The notes under the pieces were generated by a model. The model did not search any database. It had not been told where the DNA came from and saw only the letters and a list, made by a program, of their open reading frames with translations. From contig JADJOI010000003.1 in the NCBI GenBank assembly GCA_016713875.1, positions 620,001 through 684,000 of the forward strand: 64,000 nt of DNA. The letters are read 5' to 3'. Position 1 is the first letter of the stretch. Each line of letters starts with the position of its first letter. Source of the DNA: Flavobacteriales bacterium. Lineage in GTDB: Bacteria; Bacteroidota; Bacteroidia; Flavobacteriales_F; PHOS-HE28. Positions 6,896-16,305 of the stretch are shown here, in pieces. The translations under genes were made by a program, and so were the position numbers.

Positions 6896-8206
6896 ATGCT
6901 CTACCTGCTCATCGCCCTGATCTTCATCGTCGGCTATGCCGGCATCGCTCTGGAGCACCCGTTGAAGGTGAACAAGGCCGCCAGCGCCGTGCTCACTGGC
7001 ATGCTGATCTGGACGGTGATCATGCTCGGGCATGACGAACTGTTCCCCGGCGCCGAGGGTGGCCACGAGCACCTGCTGCATCAGCTCTTCGAGCACATCA
7101 GCGAGATCGCCAGCATCCTCTTCTTCCTGCTGGGGGCCATGGCGGTGGTGGAGCTGATGGACGCGCACGAGGGCTTCCGTGTCATCACCGACCGCATCCG
7201 GAGCACCAACAAGCGGGCCCTGCTCTGGGTGATCGGCATCCTCACCTTCTTCCTCAGCGCCGCGCTGGACAACATGACCACGGCGATCGTGATGGCGGCG
7301 CTGCTGCGCAAGTTCATCCGCGACAAGGACGACGTGTGGACCTTCGCCGGCCTGGTGATCATCGCGGCCAATGCCGGGGGCGCCTGGAGTCCGATCGGCG
7401 ACGTCACCACCATCATGCTGTGGATCGGTGGGCAGGTCACCACGGCCAACATCATCCTCAAGCTGTTCCTGCCGAGCGTGGTGTGCCTTGTGCTGCCGTT
7501 GCTGTGGTTGTCCGTGCGGGCCAAGGGGCGCCTGAACCTGGTGGACCTGCCGGCGCAGCAGGAGGAGGGCTCCGCGGCGCGCTTGAGCACCCGGGAGAAG
7601 TACATGGTCTTCTTTCTGGGCATGACCACCCTGCTCGGCGTGCCGCTGTTCAAGTCGGTGACGCACCTGCCGCCCTTCATGGGGCTGATGCTCGGCCTGG
7701 GCGTGCTGTGGGTCTTCACCGAGCTCATCCATGAGCGGCACCCGAAGTGGAAGGAGCGCAAGCACATGACCGTGTCGTCGATCCTCTCGCGCGTGGACCA
7801 CAGCAGCATCCTGTTCTTCCTGGGGATCCTGGTGGCGGTGGCAGGCCTGCAGGTGGCGGGTCACCTCACGGACATGGCGCACCTGCTCGATCGGTCACTG
7901 GGCAACATCTACGCCATCAACACGGTGATCGGCGCGATGAGCGCCATCGTGGACAACGTGCCGCTGGTGGCGGCCGCCATGGGCATGTACCCGATGACGC
8001 AATTCCCCGTGGACCATGAGTTCTGGGAGCTGCTGGCCTACTGCGCGGGCACGGGCGGCAGCATGCTCATCATCGGCAGCGCGGCCGGCGTGGCCGTGAT
8101 GGGCATCCTGGGCATCGACTTCATGTGGTATGTGCGCCGCATGACGGTGCCTGCCGCGCTGGGCTACGTCGGCGGCATCCTCACGTTCTGGCTGCTGTGG
8201 CACTGA
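6896..8206 (+). CDS. nhaD: NhaD-type Na+/H+ antiporter
   Basis: A 436-residue polytopic inner-membrane protein of the ion transporter superfamily. Visible NhaD-type features are LEHPLKVNKAASAVLTG near residue 20, the re-entrant region SAALDNMTTAIVM (~residues 122-134), the segment AANAGGAWSPIGDVTT (~157-172), and the second half with AIVDNVPLVAAAMGM (~350-364) and GTGGSMLIIGSAAGVA (~385-400). It should exchange Na+ (or Li+) for H+ at alkaline pH or high salt. An in-frame TTG lies at 6875, but ATG 6896 is the natural start and follows a TAACCTTG sequence. A hairpin at 8209-8235 ends the transcript. Confidence 0.92.
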   Translation: MLYLLIALIFIVGYAGIALEHPLKVNKAASAVLTGMLIWTVIMLGHDELFPGAEGGHEHLLHQLFEHISEIASILFFLLGAMAVVELMDAHEGFRVITDRIRSTNKRALLWVIGILTFFLSAALDNMTTAIVMAALLRKFIRDKDDVWTFAGLVIIAANAGGAWSPIGDVTTIMLWIGGQVTTANIILKLFLPSVVCLVLPLLWLSVRAKGRLNLVDLPAQQEEGSAARLSTREKYMVFFLGMTTLLGVPLFKSVTHLPPFMGLMLGLGVLWVFTELIHERHPKWKERKHMTVSSILSRVDHSSILFFLGILVAVAGLQVAGHLTDMAHLLDRSLGNIYAINTVIGAMSAIVDNVPLVAAAMGMYPMTQFPVDHEFWELLAYCAGTGGSMLIIGSAAGVAVMGILGIDFMWYVRRMTVPAALGYVGGILTFWLLWH

Positions 8207-8208
8207 GG

Positions 8209-8235
8209 GCCTGTTCGAAGCGATCCCGAACAGGC
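8209..8235. terminator. Bidirectional hairpin between nhaD and DinB genes
   Basis: GCCTGTTCG (8209-8217) and CGAACAGGC (8227-8235) form a perfect 9-bp stem between two convergent genes. Confidence 0.6.
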
Positions 8236-8249
8236 TCCGAGGCCCGGCC

Positions 8250-8765
8250 TCACACGGTGGGGATGCCGTGCAGCTTGCACAGCCACCCCAGGTGTCCGAT
8301 GTGGCTGCCCTCGTGCCGGATGGCGTGCATGATCACGTCGCGCACCTGGCCCGCGCCGCCGAGCGGAAGCCCGGTGGGGTTGGGCGCGCTGAGCGCCTCC
8401 TCGCCCAGGGTGGCCACATGCGCGATGGACTGGCGATGCACCTCGTGGAACATGTGCAGGACCTCCTCCACATGCGGCCGTTCATCCTCCGGAGCGCCAT
8501 GGGCGCCCAAGGTGTAGTGCTTCGCCCAGCTGAACTTGATCACCGGGCCACCGGTGCTGCGCAGCAGCAGACCGTTCTCGCTGGTGGCCAGGTGCGCCAC
8601 CAGCCAGAAGGCCGAGTTGAGGGCCTTGCCCTCGCACATGAACCGCTTATGCAAGGTGCCGTTGGTGCCATCGGGGTCGGCCTTCAGCAGGCGGCCGAGG
8701 TAGTACATCGTGTAGTCCCGGGTGCGGTCCATCATGGCCGCCAGGAAGCGTGCTTCATCGATCAT
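8250..8765 (-). CDS. DinB-family protein
   Basis: A 171-residue protein of the DinB/YfiT-like four-helix bundle superfamily, which holds metal-dependent thiol transferases and many uncharacterised proteins. Metal-ligand histidines are visible in LVAHLATSE (near residue 57) and in HAIRHEGSHIGHLGWL (~residues 147-162), the C-terminal H-x3-H pattern typical of the fold. A TACCTTG -7-like box sits 5 nt before the ATG, so it probably has its own promoter although it lies 21 bp downstream of the GT4 gene on the same strand. The substrate is unknown. Confidence 0.85.
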   Translation of the reverse strand: MIDEARFLAAMMDRTRDYTMYYLGRLLKADPDGTNGTLHKRFMCEGKALNSAFWLVAHLATSENGLLLRSTGGPVIKFSWAKHYTLGAHGAPEDERPHVEEVLHMFHEVHRQSIAHVATLGEEALSAPNPTGLPLGGAGQVRDVIMHAIRHEGSHIGHLGWLCKLHGIPTV

Positions 8766-8770
8766 GCGGG

Positions 8771-8778
8771 CAAGGTAG
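8771..8778 (-). promoter_or_regulatory. -7-like box of the DinB gene
   Basis: CTACCTTG on the minus strand, 5 nt before ATG 8765. Confidence 0.45.
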
Positions 8779-8786
8779 CGCGACGA

Positions 8787-9932
8787 TCAGCCCTTCGCGG
8801 CCAGCAACTCCTCCAGGTGGCGCCGCAAGGTGAGGCCTGTGCTGTTCCAGTTCAACCGCTCATGGTGCTCGTTCAGCGCGCCATGGGCCAGTGCGCGGTA
8901 CCGCTGCGGCTCGATCATCAGTTCGGCGATCGTTGCGGCATAGGCGTCGGCATCGGCATCCAAGGGCAGGGCCATGCCGTTCAGCCCGTCCCTGACCGAG
9001 CTGGGGGTTCCGCCCACGGCGGTGGTGATGCAGGGCACACCGAAGGCATTGCATTCGCTGAAGACGATGGGCGAACAATCGGCGCGGGTGGGCAGCAGCA
9101 GGACGTGCGAGCGCTGGATGAGGTTGGTGATGCGGCGCTGCCCGGCTGCGGTGTTCTTGGCGATGAAGGGCACCACCTCGACATACGGCGGGAGCTTCGC
9201 CTCGGGAGGCGTACAGCCCACGATGGTGAGCCGCACGTCGAGACCCTGCGCGTGCAGCCGCTCCGCCGTCCGTAACGCAAGGTCGCCGCCCTTGCGCTCC
9301 CAGCTCACCGCCAGGAAGAGCAGTTCGCAGCGCTCCATCGGGCGGCTGTCGATCACCTGCTCGATGCGGGAGCGCGCCGGGATGCGGTCGAGGTTGCAAC
9401 CGAAGGGCACCACGCGGATGCGCGACGGATCGGCATCATAGTGCTCCACGGCGGTGCGGGCGGCCCACTCGCTTGAATAGATGGCCAGATCGCAGCTGCG
9501 CAGCGCCTCCCGTTCCAGGTCGTGCCCCTGCTGCAGGTAGCGCTTGGGGTAGTTGCGGTACTCCGGGTACAGGTCGAGGATGCCGGCGAAGGTGGCGTCG
9601 GTGTAGAACACCTTCGGCCGGTCGCACCTCAGCAGGGCCACCGGGATGCTGCTGGGGGAGAACACCACGTCACAATCGCTCTCGGCGAGCGCTTCGCCGA
9701 TCTGGCCGGCGAATCGCTCGGCCATGGTGGTGGTGCGCTCCACCGGGAAGATGCTGTCCGGCGAGATCCAGTGCTGGACCTTGTTCACCGCCTTGCGGAG
9801 CAGCACGCGGGTGCGCTGCAGATCGCCGAGGTAGCGCATCTGCACCTGTTGGTCCTCCAGGCTTTTCGCAATGAACCGCACCGTACCGCTCCAGGCCCGG
9901 ACGTCGGTCGGGTCCATGCTGGTGGCGTACAT
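8787..9932 (-). CDS. GT4-family glycosyltransferase
   Basis: A 381-residue GT-B glycosyltransferase. The start region YATSMDPTDVRAWSGT is the acceptor-side opening of a recurrent GT4 subfamily. The middle has CDLAIYSSEWAARTAVEHY, and the donor site has TRADCSPIVFSECNAFGVP then TAVGGTPSSV (about residues 285-325). The start is uncertain: ATG 9932 opens just before the conserved segment, but a TTG three codons upstream (9941) would give a more complete first beta strand. A CACCTTTG box on this strand at 10024-10031 could be its promoter, leaving a ~90-nt leader. It is divergent from aroC and independent of the GT4 at 880-2022. Donor and acceptor are unknown. Confidence 0.85.
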   Translation of the reverse strand: MYATSMDPTDVRAWSGTVRFIAKSLEDQQVQMRYLGDLQRTRVLLRKAVNKVQHWISPDSIFPVERTTTMAERFAGQIGEALAESDCDVVFSPSSIPVALLRCDRPKVFYTDATFAGILDLYPEYRNYPKRYLQQGHDLEREALRSCDLAIYSSEWAARTAVEHYDADPSRIRVVPFGCNLDRIPARSRIEQVIDSRPMERCELLFLAVSWERKGGDLALRTAERLHAQGLDVRLTIVGCTPPEAKLPPYVEVVPFIAKNTAAGQRRITNLIQRSHVLLLPTRADCSPIVFSECNAFGVPCITTAVGGTPSSVRDGLNGMALPLDADADAYAATIAELMIEPQRYRALAHGALNEHHERLNWNSTGLTLRRHLEELLAAKG

Positions 9933-10023
9933 CAACCGCAAGGAGGCGGGGTGTGTCCGCAGGTCACGGACCTTAACGTGTTGCTCGCGCACGGATCTGG
10001 AGCGGCGTGGGCCGCGGTTCGGA

Positions 10024-10031
10024 CAAAGGTG
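10024..10031 (-). promoter_or_regulatory. -7 box CACCTTTG upstream of GT4 gene
   Basis: Minus-strand CACCTTTG in the 196-bp gap between the GT4 gene and aroC. I see nothing else of note in that gap. Confidence 0.4.
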
Positions 10032-10116
10032 ATCAGTCCGGTCCCATATCGTCAACCGCCTTCGACGGCTCCATGGTTCGGAGCGATCAACTCCTCGAGC
10101 GGCCCGGCGGGTCGGG

Positions 10117-10124
10117 TACCTTTG
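10117..10124 (+). promoter_or_regulatory. -7 box TACCTTTG of aroC, 4 nt from ATG
   Basis: An exact TAnnTTTG match followed by CCGC and ATG 10129. The predicted start of transcription is at or next to the A of ATG. Confidence 0.65.
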
Positions 10125-10128
10125 CCGC

Positions 10129-11205
10129 ATGTCCGGCAACAGCACGGGGAGGATCTTTCGGCTCACCACCTTCGGCGCCAGCCACGATGCGGCCATCGGC
10201 GGGGTGGTGGAAGGCTGTCCTGCCGGTCTACGCCTGGACCTGGAGGCCGTGCAGCAGGAGCTGGACCGCCGACGCCCGGGCAGCACCGCCTTGGGCACCG
10301 CCCGCCGCGAGGGCGACCGCGTGGAGCTGTTGAGCGGCGTGATGGACGGCGTGACGCTGGGCACGCCGATCGGTTTCCTGATCCGCAACACCGACGCCCG
10401 GCCGCAGGATTACGAACACCTGAAGGACACGTACCGGCCGGGTCACGCCGACCTCACCTGGGAACAGAAGTACGGTGTCCGTGATCACCGCGGCGGCGGC
10501 CGCAGCAGTGCGCGGGAGACCGCCTGCCGCGTGGTGGGCGGCGCGATCGCGCGGCAGCTGCTCGCCATGGCGGGGGTGCGGGTGCAGGCCTGGGTGTCGC
10601 AGGTGGGCGAGGTGCGGCTCGGCGGGGTGCCCTTCGATGCCGCCGACACCTGGTCCAGCCCGGTGCGCTGTCCGCACGCGCCCACGGCCGAGGCCATGAC
10701 GGCCCTGATCGAGGCGGTGCGGGCCGAAGGGGACAGCATCGGCGGCTGCGTCAGCGCCCGCATCAGCGGAACACCACCGGGCCTGGGCGAACCGGTGTTC
10801 GACAAGCTGCACGCCGACCTGGGCAAGGCCATGTTGGGCATCAACGCCGTGAAGGGCTTCCAGCTGGGCACGGGCTTCGCTGCGGTGGCCATGCGCGGTT
10901 CGGCGCACAACGATGCTTTGGAGCCCGATGGCGCCGGTGGCATCCGCAGCGCCACCAACCGGGGCGGTGGCGTGCAGGGCGGCATCAGCACCGGGGCCGA
11001 CATTCTGTTCGAGGTGGCCTTCAAGCCGCCCGCCACGGTGATGCGGCCGCAGGCCTCCGTGGACCGCGAGGGGCGGCCGGTGGTGCTGGAAGGCCGCGGC
11101 CGCCACGACCCCTGCGTGGTGCCCCGCGCCGTGCCCATCGTGGAGGCCATGGCCTGCCTGGTGCTGGCCGATCATCTGCTTCGGCAGCGCTCGGCGCGCA
11201 TCTGA
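10129..11205 (+). CDS. aroC: Chorismate synthase
   Basis: A 358-residue enzyme that converts 5-enolpyruvylshikimate-3-phosphate to chorismate with reduced FMN, the last shikimate-pathway step. Family signatures are present: FRLTTFGASHDAAIGG at the N-terminus (~residues 8-23), the RPGHADLTWEQKYGVRDHRG region (~104-123) with the conserved histidine, GGGRSSARETACRV next to it, and the C-terminal GGVQGGISTGADILFEVAFK (~281-300) with PQASVD after it. The length is normal. It stands alone between a divergent GT4 gene and the AsmA-like gene. Confidence 0.98.
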   Translation: MSGNSTGRIFRLTTFGASHDAAIGGVVEGCPAGLRLDLEAVQQELDRRRPGSTALGTARREGDRVELLSGVMDGVTLGTPIGFLIRNTDARPQDYEHLKDTYRPGHADLTWEQKYGVRDHRGGGRSSARETACRVVGGAIARQLLAMAGVRVQAWVSQVGEVRLGGVPFDAADTWSSPVRCPHAPTAEAMTALIEAVRAEGDSIGGCVSARISGTPPGLGEPVFDKLHADLGKAMLGINAVKGFQLGTGFAAVAMRGSAHNDALEPDGAGGIRSATNRGGGVQGGISTGADILFEVAFKPPATVMRPQASVDREGRPVVLEGRGRHDPCVVPRAVPIVEAMACLVLADHLLRQRSARI

Positions 11206-11275
11206 CCCACCTTCCATCCACGATCGTTGTTCGCAACCCGAACGGTTCACGGCCGCGGTCGCCCGGCCACCGCAT

Positions 11276-11283
11276 GATCTTTG
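11276..11283 (+). promoter_or_regulatory. -7 box GATCTTTG of the AsmA-like gene
   Basis: GATCTTTG, 21 nt before ATG 11305. Confidence 0.4.
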
Positions 11284-11304
11284 CACCCTCATCCCGAACG
11301 CACC

Positions 11305-14142
11305 ATGGGCAAATGGTTCAAACGCATCGTCATCGCCGGGGGCGTCCTGGTGGTGCTGCTGATCGCCGCCATCATCCTCATCCCCGTCCTGTTCAAGGAC
11401 CGCATCGAGGCCCTGGTGAAGGAACAGGTGAACGCCACCCTCAACGCCACGGTGGAGTGGGGTGAGTGGGACATCACCCTGCTGCGCAGCTTTCCCGACC
11501 TCACCGTGGAGGTGGCCGGTGTGAAGCTCTGCAACAAGGCCCCCTTCGAGGGCGTGTGCCTGGCCGACATCGGCTCGCTCACCGCCACGGTGGACATCAA
11601 GAGCGTGTTCGGGGACAAGGTGGACATCAAGCGGATCGGCCTGGTGCGGCCGCGGATCCATGCCGTGGTGCGCGCCGATGGTAAAGCGAACTGGGACATC
11701 ACCCTGCCGGACAGCAGTGCGGCGGAAGCTCCGGCCGACACGGGCGGCGGCTTCTCCATCGGCCTGCGCGAGTACTGGATCGAGGACGGCCGTGTGGTGT
11801 ACGACGACAGCACCCTCGCCTTCCGGATGGACCTGCTGGGCCTGGACCACAAGGGCACGGGCGACTTCACCCAGGACCTCTTCACCCTGTCCACCACCAC
11901 GCATGTGGATACCGTGGACGTGCTCTTCGATTGCGTGCGTTATCTGCAGCGCGCGGTGGCCGACATCCGCGCCGACCTGGACATGGACATGGCAGGCATG
12001 AAGTTCACCTTCAAAGAGAACGAGGCCGTGATCAACCGCCTCACCCTGGGCTTCAACGGCTGGCTGGCGATGCCGGCGGACGACATCGACATGGACATCA
12101 CCTGGGCGCTGAAGAAGAACGAGCTGGACGCGCTGCTCTCGATGGTGCCGGCCACCTTCGCCAAGGACCTGGAAGGGGTGGACATGAGCGGCAAGGCGGC
12201 TTTCGGTGGCTACGTGAAGGGCACGTACAGCGACCTCACGATGCCCGGCTTCGGCCTCGACATCGCCGTGGAGAACGGCCGCTTCAAGTACCCCGACCTG
12301 CCCGAGAGCGTGGAGCGCATCCAGGTGAAGGCCTCGATCGTGAGCCCGCAGGGCAACGACCTGGACGGCATGGTGATCGACGTGCCCGTCTTCGCCATGC
12401 AGGTGGCCACCAACCCGGTGAGCGCGCGGCTGCACCTGGAGCGTCCGATGAGCGATCCGCGCGTGGACCTGGCGGCGCAGGCCAAGCTCGACCTGGCCAG
12501 CCTGAAGCGCGTGGTGCCCTTGGAGAAGGGCGACGAGCTGAACGGCAAGCTCGATGTGGACGTGAAGGTGAAGGGCGCCGTCAGCGACATCGAGGCGCAG
12601 CGCTTCGAGAAGTTCACCGCGGAAGGTCGCGTGCTGCTGAGCGGCATGACCTACCGCAGCGACTCGCTGCCCTGGCCGGTGGGCATCACCACCCTCGACC
12701 TGGCGCTCAGCCCGCGCTACCTGGCGCTGAACGGCTTCGACGGCACCCTGGGCGGCAGTGACGTGCGCGCCAAGGGCCGCTTCGACAGCTACCTGCTGTG
12801 GTGGCTGAAGGACAGCACCCTCACCGGCACGTTCGACGTGGCCAGCCGCCGTTTCGACCTCAATGAACTGATGGGCCCCGAGGAGCCCGCCACAGCGGAG
12901 AGCGCTCCGGCCGACACGGCCACCATGACCGTCATCGAAGTGCCCGCGAACATCAACTTCCGCCTCAGCGCCGAGGTGGGCGAGGTGCTCTATGACGACC
13001 TCACGCTCACCGGGCTCAAGGGCGGGGTGCACATCCACGACCGGCGGGTGGACCTCAACAAGCTGGCGTTCGGCCTCTTCGAGGGGCGTGTGGGGCTCGA
13101 CGGGTCCTACGCCACCCCGGAAAAAGGCACGCCGGTGGCCGAGCTGCGCTACGACATCCGCGACATGGACATCGAGAAGACCGTACAGTACGTGGAGACC
13201 GTGCAGAAGCTCGCGCCCATCGCCAAGACCTGCAAAGGCAAGTACAGCACCACGCTCAGCATGCGCACCGAGCTGGATGCGGCGATGAGCCCGGTGATGG
13301 AGAGCCTCACCGGCCAGGGCACGCTCAGCACGCGCAACGTTCGGGTGGACGGCTTCCAGCCGCTGGTGGACCTGGCGAAGGCCTTCAAGGTGAAGGGCAT
13401 CGAGAACACCACCCTGCCCAGTGTGGACTTCAGCTACGAGTTCCGCGATGGCAAGATGATCACCAAGCCCTTCGATGTGAAGATCGACCGGATCAAGGCG
13501 AACGTGGGCGGCAGCACGGCCTTCGCCGACCAGGCCATCGACTACGACCTGAAGGCCAAGGTGCCCACCGACATGTTCGGCGCGCAGGCCAACCAGCTGG
13601 TGGCCGGCTGGCTGGGCCAGGCGAACCAGGTGCTGGGCAGCGGGTTCCAGATGCCGGCGGAGATCGCGGTCACCGCGAAGATCACCGGCACCATCGACAA
13701 GCCGGTGGTGAAGCCGGTGTTCGCCGGTGGCGGTGGCAACCTCACGCAGACGATCGTCACCGAGGTGAAGCAGGAACTGAACCAGCAGATCGACAAGGCC
13801 AAGGAAGAGGCCATCGCACGGGCCCGGGAGGAGGCCGCCAAGCTGCTGGTCGAAGCGCAGAAGCAGGCGGACAACCTGAAGGCCACAGCCCGGCGTGAAG
13901 CGGCCAACATCAAGGGCCAGGCGTACAAGGCGGCCGACGACGAGCTGGCGAAGGTGACCAATCCGCTGGCCAAGCTGGCCGCCAAGGCCGTGGCCGACGC
14001 TGCCAAGAAGGAGGCCGACAAGCAGGAGCAGAAGGCCATCGCCGAAGCCGATAAAAAGGCCGACGGCATCGTGGTCGAGGCCCGCAAGCAGGGCGATGCC
14101 CTCATCGCCAAGGCCGAGCAGACCAACACCACGATCAAGTAG
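11305..14142 (+). CDS. AsmA-family envelope protein with C-terminal coiled coil
   Basis: A 945-residue protein. Residues ~9-30 form an N-terminal membrane anchor. The long beta-rich body has the AsmA N-terminal pattern (IEALVKEQVNATLNATVEW, then LRSFPDLTVEVAGV) and a C-terminal AsmA-type region (LTGQGTLSTRNVRVDGFQPL, then a FDVKIDRIKANVGGST-like segment, ~residues 665-740). AsmA-like proteins are thought to bridge inner and outer membranes and move phospholipid. Unusually, about 120 residues rich in Ala, Lys, Glu and Gln follow (~820-940), with heptad spacing like ATP synthase subunit b stalks, so a long helix should project from the end. An in-frame TTG at 11281 precedes ATG 11305 but lies within the promoter box. 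The PorE-like gene follows 44 bp downstream. Confidence 0.88.
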   Translation: MGKWFKRIVIAGGVLVVLLIAAIILIPVLFKDRIEALVKEQVNATLNATVEWGEWDITLLRSFPDLTVEVAGVKLCNKAPFEGVCLADIGSLTATVDIKSVFGDKVDIKRIGLVRPRIHAVVRADGKANWDITLPDSSAAEAPADTGGGFSIGLREYWIEDGRVVYDDSTLAFRMDLLGLDHKGTGDFTQDLFTLSTTTHVDTVDVLFDCVRYLQRAVADIRADLDMDMAGMKFTFKENEAVINRLTLGFNGWLAMPADDIDMDITWALKKNELDALLSMVPATFAKDLEGVDMSGKAAFGGYVKGTYSDLTMPGFGLDIAVENGRFKYPDLPESVERIQVKASIVSPQGNDLDGMVIDVPVFAMQVATNPVSARLHLERPMSDPRVDLAAQAKLDLASLKRVVPLEKGDELNGKLDVDVKVKGAVSDIEAQRFEKFTAEGRVLLSGMTYRSDSLPWPVGITTLDLALSPRYLALNGFDGTLGGSDVRAKGRFDSYLLWWLKDSTLTGTFDVASRRFDLNELMGPEEPATAESAPADTATMTVIEVPANINFRLSAEVGEVLYDDLTLTGLKGGVHIHDRRVDLNKLAFGLFEGRVGLDGSYATPEKGTPVAELRYDIRDMDIEKTVQYVETVQKLAPIAKTCKGKYSTTLSMRTELDAAMSPVMESLTGQGTLSTRNVRVDGFQPLVDLAKAFKVKGIENTTLPSVDFSYEFRDGKMITKPFDVKIDRIKANVGGSTAFADQAIDYDLKAKVPTDMFGAQANQLVAGWLGQANQVLGSGFQMPAEIAVTAKITGTIDKPVVKPVFAGGGGNLTQTIVTEVKQELNQQIDKAKEEAIARAREEAAKLLVEAQKQADNLKATARREAANIKGQAYKAADDELAKVTNPLAKLAAKAVADAAKKEADKQEQKAIAEADKKADGIVVEARKQGDALIAKAEQTNTTIK

Positions 14143-14186
14143 CGAAGGGGCATGGCCCTTGCGGGGGCGCTGCGAAGACGAACGGC

Positions 14187-16250
14187 ATGAACGACATCAC
14201 CAAGGCCGCCCTGACCGTTGCGGCGCTATTTCTCAGTGCGCCTGCGGTGGCGCAGGACGGGGAGATCGATCCGTGCGGCGCGCCCACGGACAAGAAGGTG
14301 CTGAAGCTCCTGGACGAGGCCGCCAAGGCCAAGGACGGCGCCACGCGCCACCAGAAGCTCAAGGAGACCCAGGAGGTGGACCCCGATTGTGCCGAGTGCC
14401 TCTTCCAGCTCGGCATCTCGGCGTACAAGCGGGCGCGTGAAGGCGGGGCCGACCTCAAGCCCGCCATCACCTACTTCGAGCGCCTGCAGGCCCGCTGCCC
14501 CGACCGGCACAGCGATGTGCACTACTACCTCGGCGCCGCGCACTATGCCAAGGGCGAGTACGCTGAAGCGGCCAAGGCCTTCCAGGCCTTCCTGAAATTC
14601 CCCACCGAGGACCAGAGCAAGTTCAGCAAGGACGTGGACAAGAAGACCGCCGATGTGGAGGAGCTGATGCCCGAACTGCGCTTCCACATGGACTTCTACC
14701 GCAACACCGCGCCGCTGGACCCCAGGCCGCTGCCCAACGTGTGCACGGCGGCGGACGAGTACCTGCCCATGCTGAGCCCGGACAACGAACTGCTCTTCTT
14801 CACGCGCAAGAGCAAGTACCAGGCGAAGGGCGACCTGGTGGCCAAGGACGTGGAGGAGCTCACCGAAAGCCGTCGTCCCGCCGACGCTAAGGACCACGAC
14901 AAAGGCCGCGCGCTGCCCGATCCGTTCAACCTCGGCGACAGCTACGGCGGGGTCACTATCAGCGTGAACAACCGTGAGATGTTCGTCACCGTGTGCGGCG
15001 CGCCCGATGCGAAGGGCTACCGCAACTGCGACCTCTTCCGGTCGCACTACAACACGCACATGGACTTCGGCAGCGGGCAGCAGAAGTGGGAGTGGACCGG
15101 CCTGGAGGACCTGGGCCCGGCGGTGAACACGGTGGACGGCTGGGAGAGCCAGCCCACGCTGAGCGCCGACGGCCGCACGCTCTTCTTCGCCACGGTGAGG
15201 CCGGACAGCAAGGGCACCGACATCTACTTCAGCACCCGCGACGATCAAGGCGTGTGGAGCAAGGCGCAGCCGGTGCCGGGCCCCATCAACACGGCGGGCG
15301 ATGAGAAGGCCCCCTTCCTGCACAGCGACAGCCGCACCCTGTATTTCGCCGCGCGGCCGGCGGTGGACGAGAACGGCGAGGCCCAGGAGGGGCGCGGTCA
15401 CCGCGGCGTGGGCGGCTACGACATCTTCTTCAGCCGCATGAAGGACGACGGCAGCTGGGACACCCCCCGCAACATCGGCCACCCCATCAACACCGAGCAG
15501 GACGATCACGGGCTGATCGTGAGCGCCGACGGCCGCACCGCGCTCTTCGCCAGCAGCCGGTTCCGCGGGGTGGGCGGGCTGGACATCTACGGCTTCGCCC
15601 TGCCCACCGATGCCCGCCCGGAGGACATCCTCATCGTGAAGGGTGAGGTGCGCGACGAGAACGGCGAGGTGGTGTCCGACGCCAAAGTGGAGATCACCTA
15701 CATGGACACGCGCCGCACCGAGGTGCTGCAGGTGGACCCCACCGACGGGCGCTACGCCACGGTCGTCAACCTGCGCAAGGGCGCCGATGTCATCATGACC
15801 GTCACCAAGAAGGATCACGTGTTCGACTCGCGCGCCTTCAGCCTGGCTGACACCGTGCGCGGGGTCACCGCCGAGGTGGACATGACCGTGCAGCGCATCG
15901 AGGTGGGCCGCAGCTACAAGGTGAACGACATCACCTACGCCACCAACTCGGCCGAGATCACCAAGGCTAGCGAGCACATCCTTGACCAGCTCATCGACTT
16001 CCTGAAGGACAACCCCACGGTGAGCATCCGCATCGAGGGCCACACGGACAACGTGGGCAACGATGCCGATAACCTGGCCCTCAGCAACGACCGCGCCTTC
16101 ACCGTGATGGGCTACCTGCAGGCCCATGGCATCGCCGCCAAGCGCCTTGCCTTCAAGGGCTACGGCGCCGGCAAGCCCGTGGCCTCCAACGACATGGAGG
16201 CCGGCCGCGCGCGCAACCGCCGCACCGAGTTCGTCATCATGGGGCGTTGA
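14187..16250 (+). CDS. OmpA-family envelope protein with PorE-like domain order
   Basis: A 687-residue exported protein: signal peptide (~1-22), TPR-like region (~35-150), a PD40-type beta-propeller (~180-470, with repeated DGRTLFFAT, DSRTLYFAA and DGRTALFASS blades), a carboxypeptidase-regulatory-like domain (~480-560), and an OmpA peptidoglycan-binding domain (~575-687) with IEGHTDNVGN and the C-terminal RNRRTEF. This TPR-propeller-CRD-OmpA order is that of PorE, a T9SS component that ties the machinery to peptidoglycan. Related Bacteroidota OmpA proteins share it, so the PorE role is inference. The T9SS cargo genes in the window make it plausible. It lies 44 bp after the AsmA-like gene and may be co-transcribed. 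Confidence 0.9.
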   Translation: MNDITKAALTVAALFLSAPAVAQDGEIDPCGAPTDKKVLKLLDEAAKAKDGATRHQKLKETQEVDPDCAECLFQLGISAYKRAREGGADLKPAITYFERLQARCPDRHSDVHYYLGAAHYAKGEYAEAAKAFQAFLKFPTEDQSKFSKDVDKKTADVEELMPELRFHMDFYRNTAPLDPRPLPNVCTAADEYLPMLSPDNELLFFTRKSKYQAKGDLVAKDVEELTESRRPADAKDHDKGRALPDPFNLGDSYGGVTISVNNREMFVTVCGAPDAKGYRNCDLFRSHYNTHMDFGSGQQKWEWTGLEDLGPAVNTVDGWESQPTLSADGRTLFFATVRPDSKGTDIYFSTRDDQGVWSKAQPVPGPINTAGDEKAPFLHSDSRTLYFAARPAVDENGEAQEGRGHRGVGGYDIFFSRMKDDGSWDTPRNIGHPINTEQDDHGLIVSADGRTALFASSRFRGVGGLDIYGFALPTDARPEDILIVKGEVRDENGEVVSDAKVEITYMDTRRTEVLQVDPTDGRYATVVNLRKGADVIMTVTKKDHVFDSRAFSLADTVRGVTAEVDMTVQRIEVGRSYKVNDITYATNSAEITKASEHILDQLIDFLKDNPTVSIRIEGHTDNVGNDADNLALSNDRAFTVMGYLQAHGIAAKRLAFKGYGAGKPVASNDMEAGRARNRRTEFVIMGR

Positions 16251-16279
16251 TCCGGATTTGGAACTTGTTCACAACTGGA

Positions 16280-16287
16280 TACTTTTG
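16280..16287 (+). promoter_or_regulatory. -7 box TACTTTTG of the protease gene
   Basis: An exact TAnnTTTG match in a short AT-rich gap, 18 nt before ATG 16306. Confidence 0.6.
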
Positions 16288-16305
16288 TTCATAACTTTTC
16301 TTGAC

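Noticed and set aside
10228..13038. Minus-strand open frame of 936 codons opposite aroC and the AsmA-like gene
   Set aside because: The product is rich in His, Gly, Val and Gln with no domain, and both plus-strand genes match known families in full.
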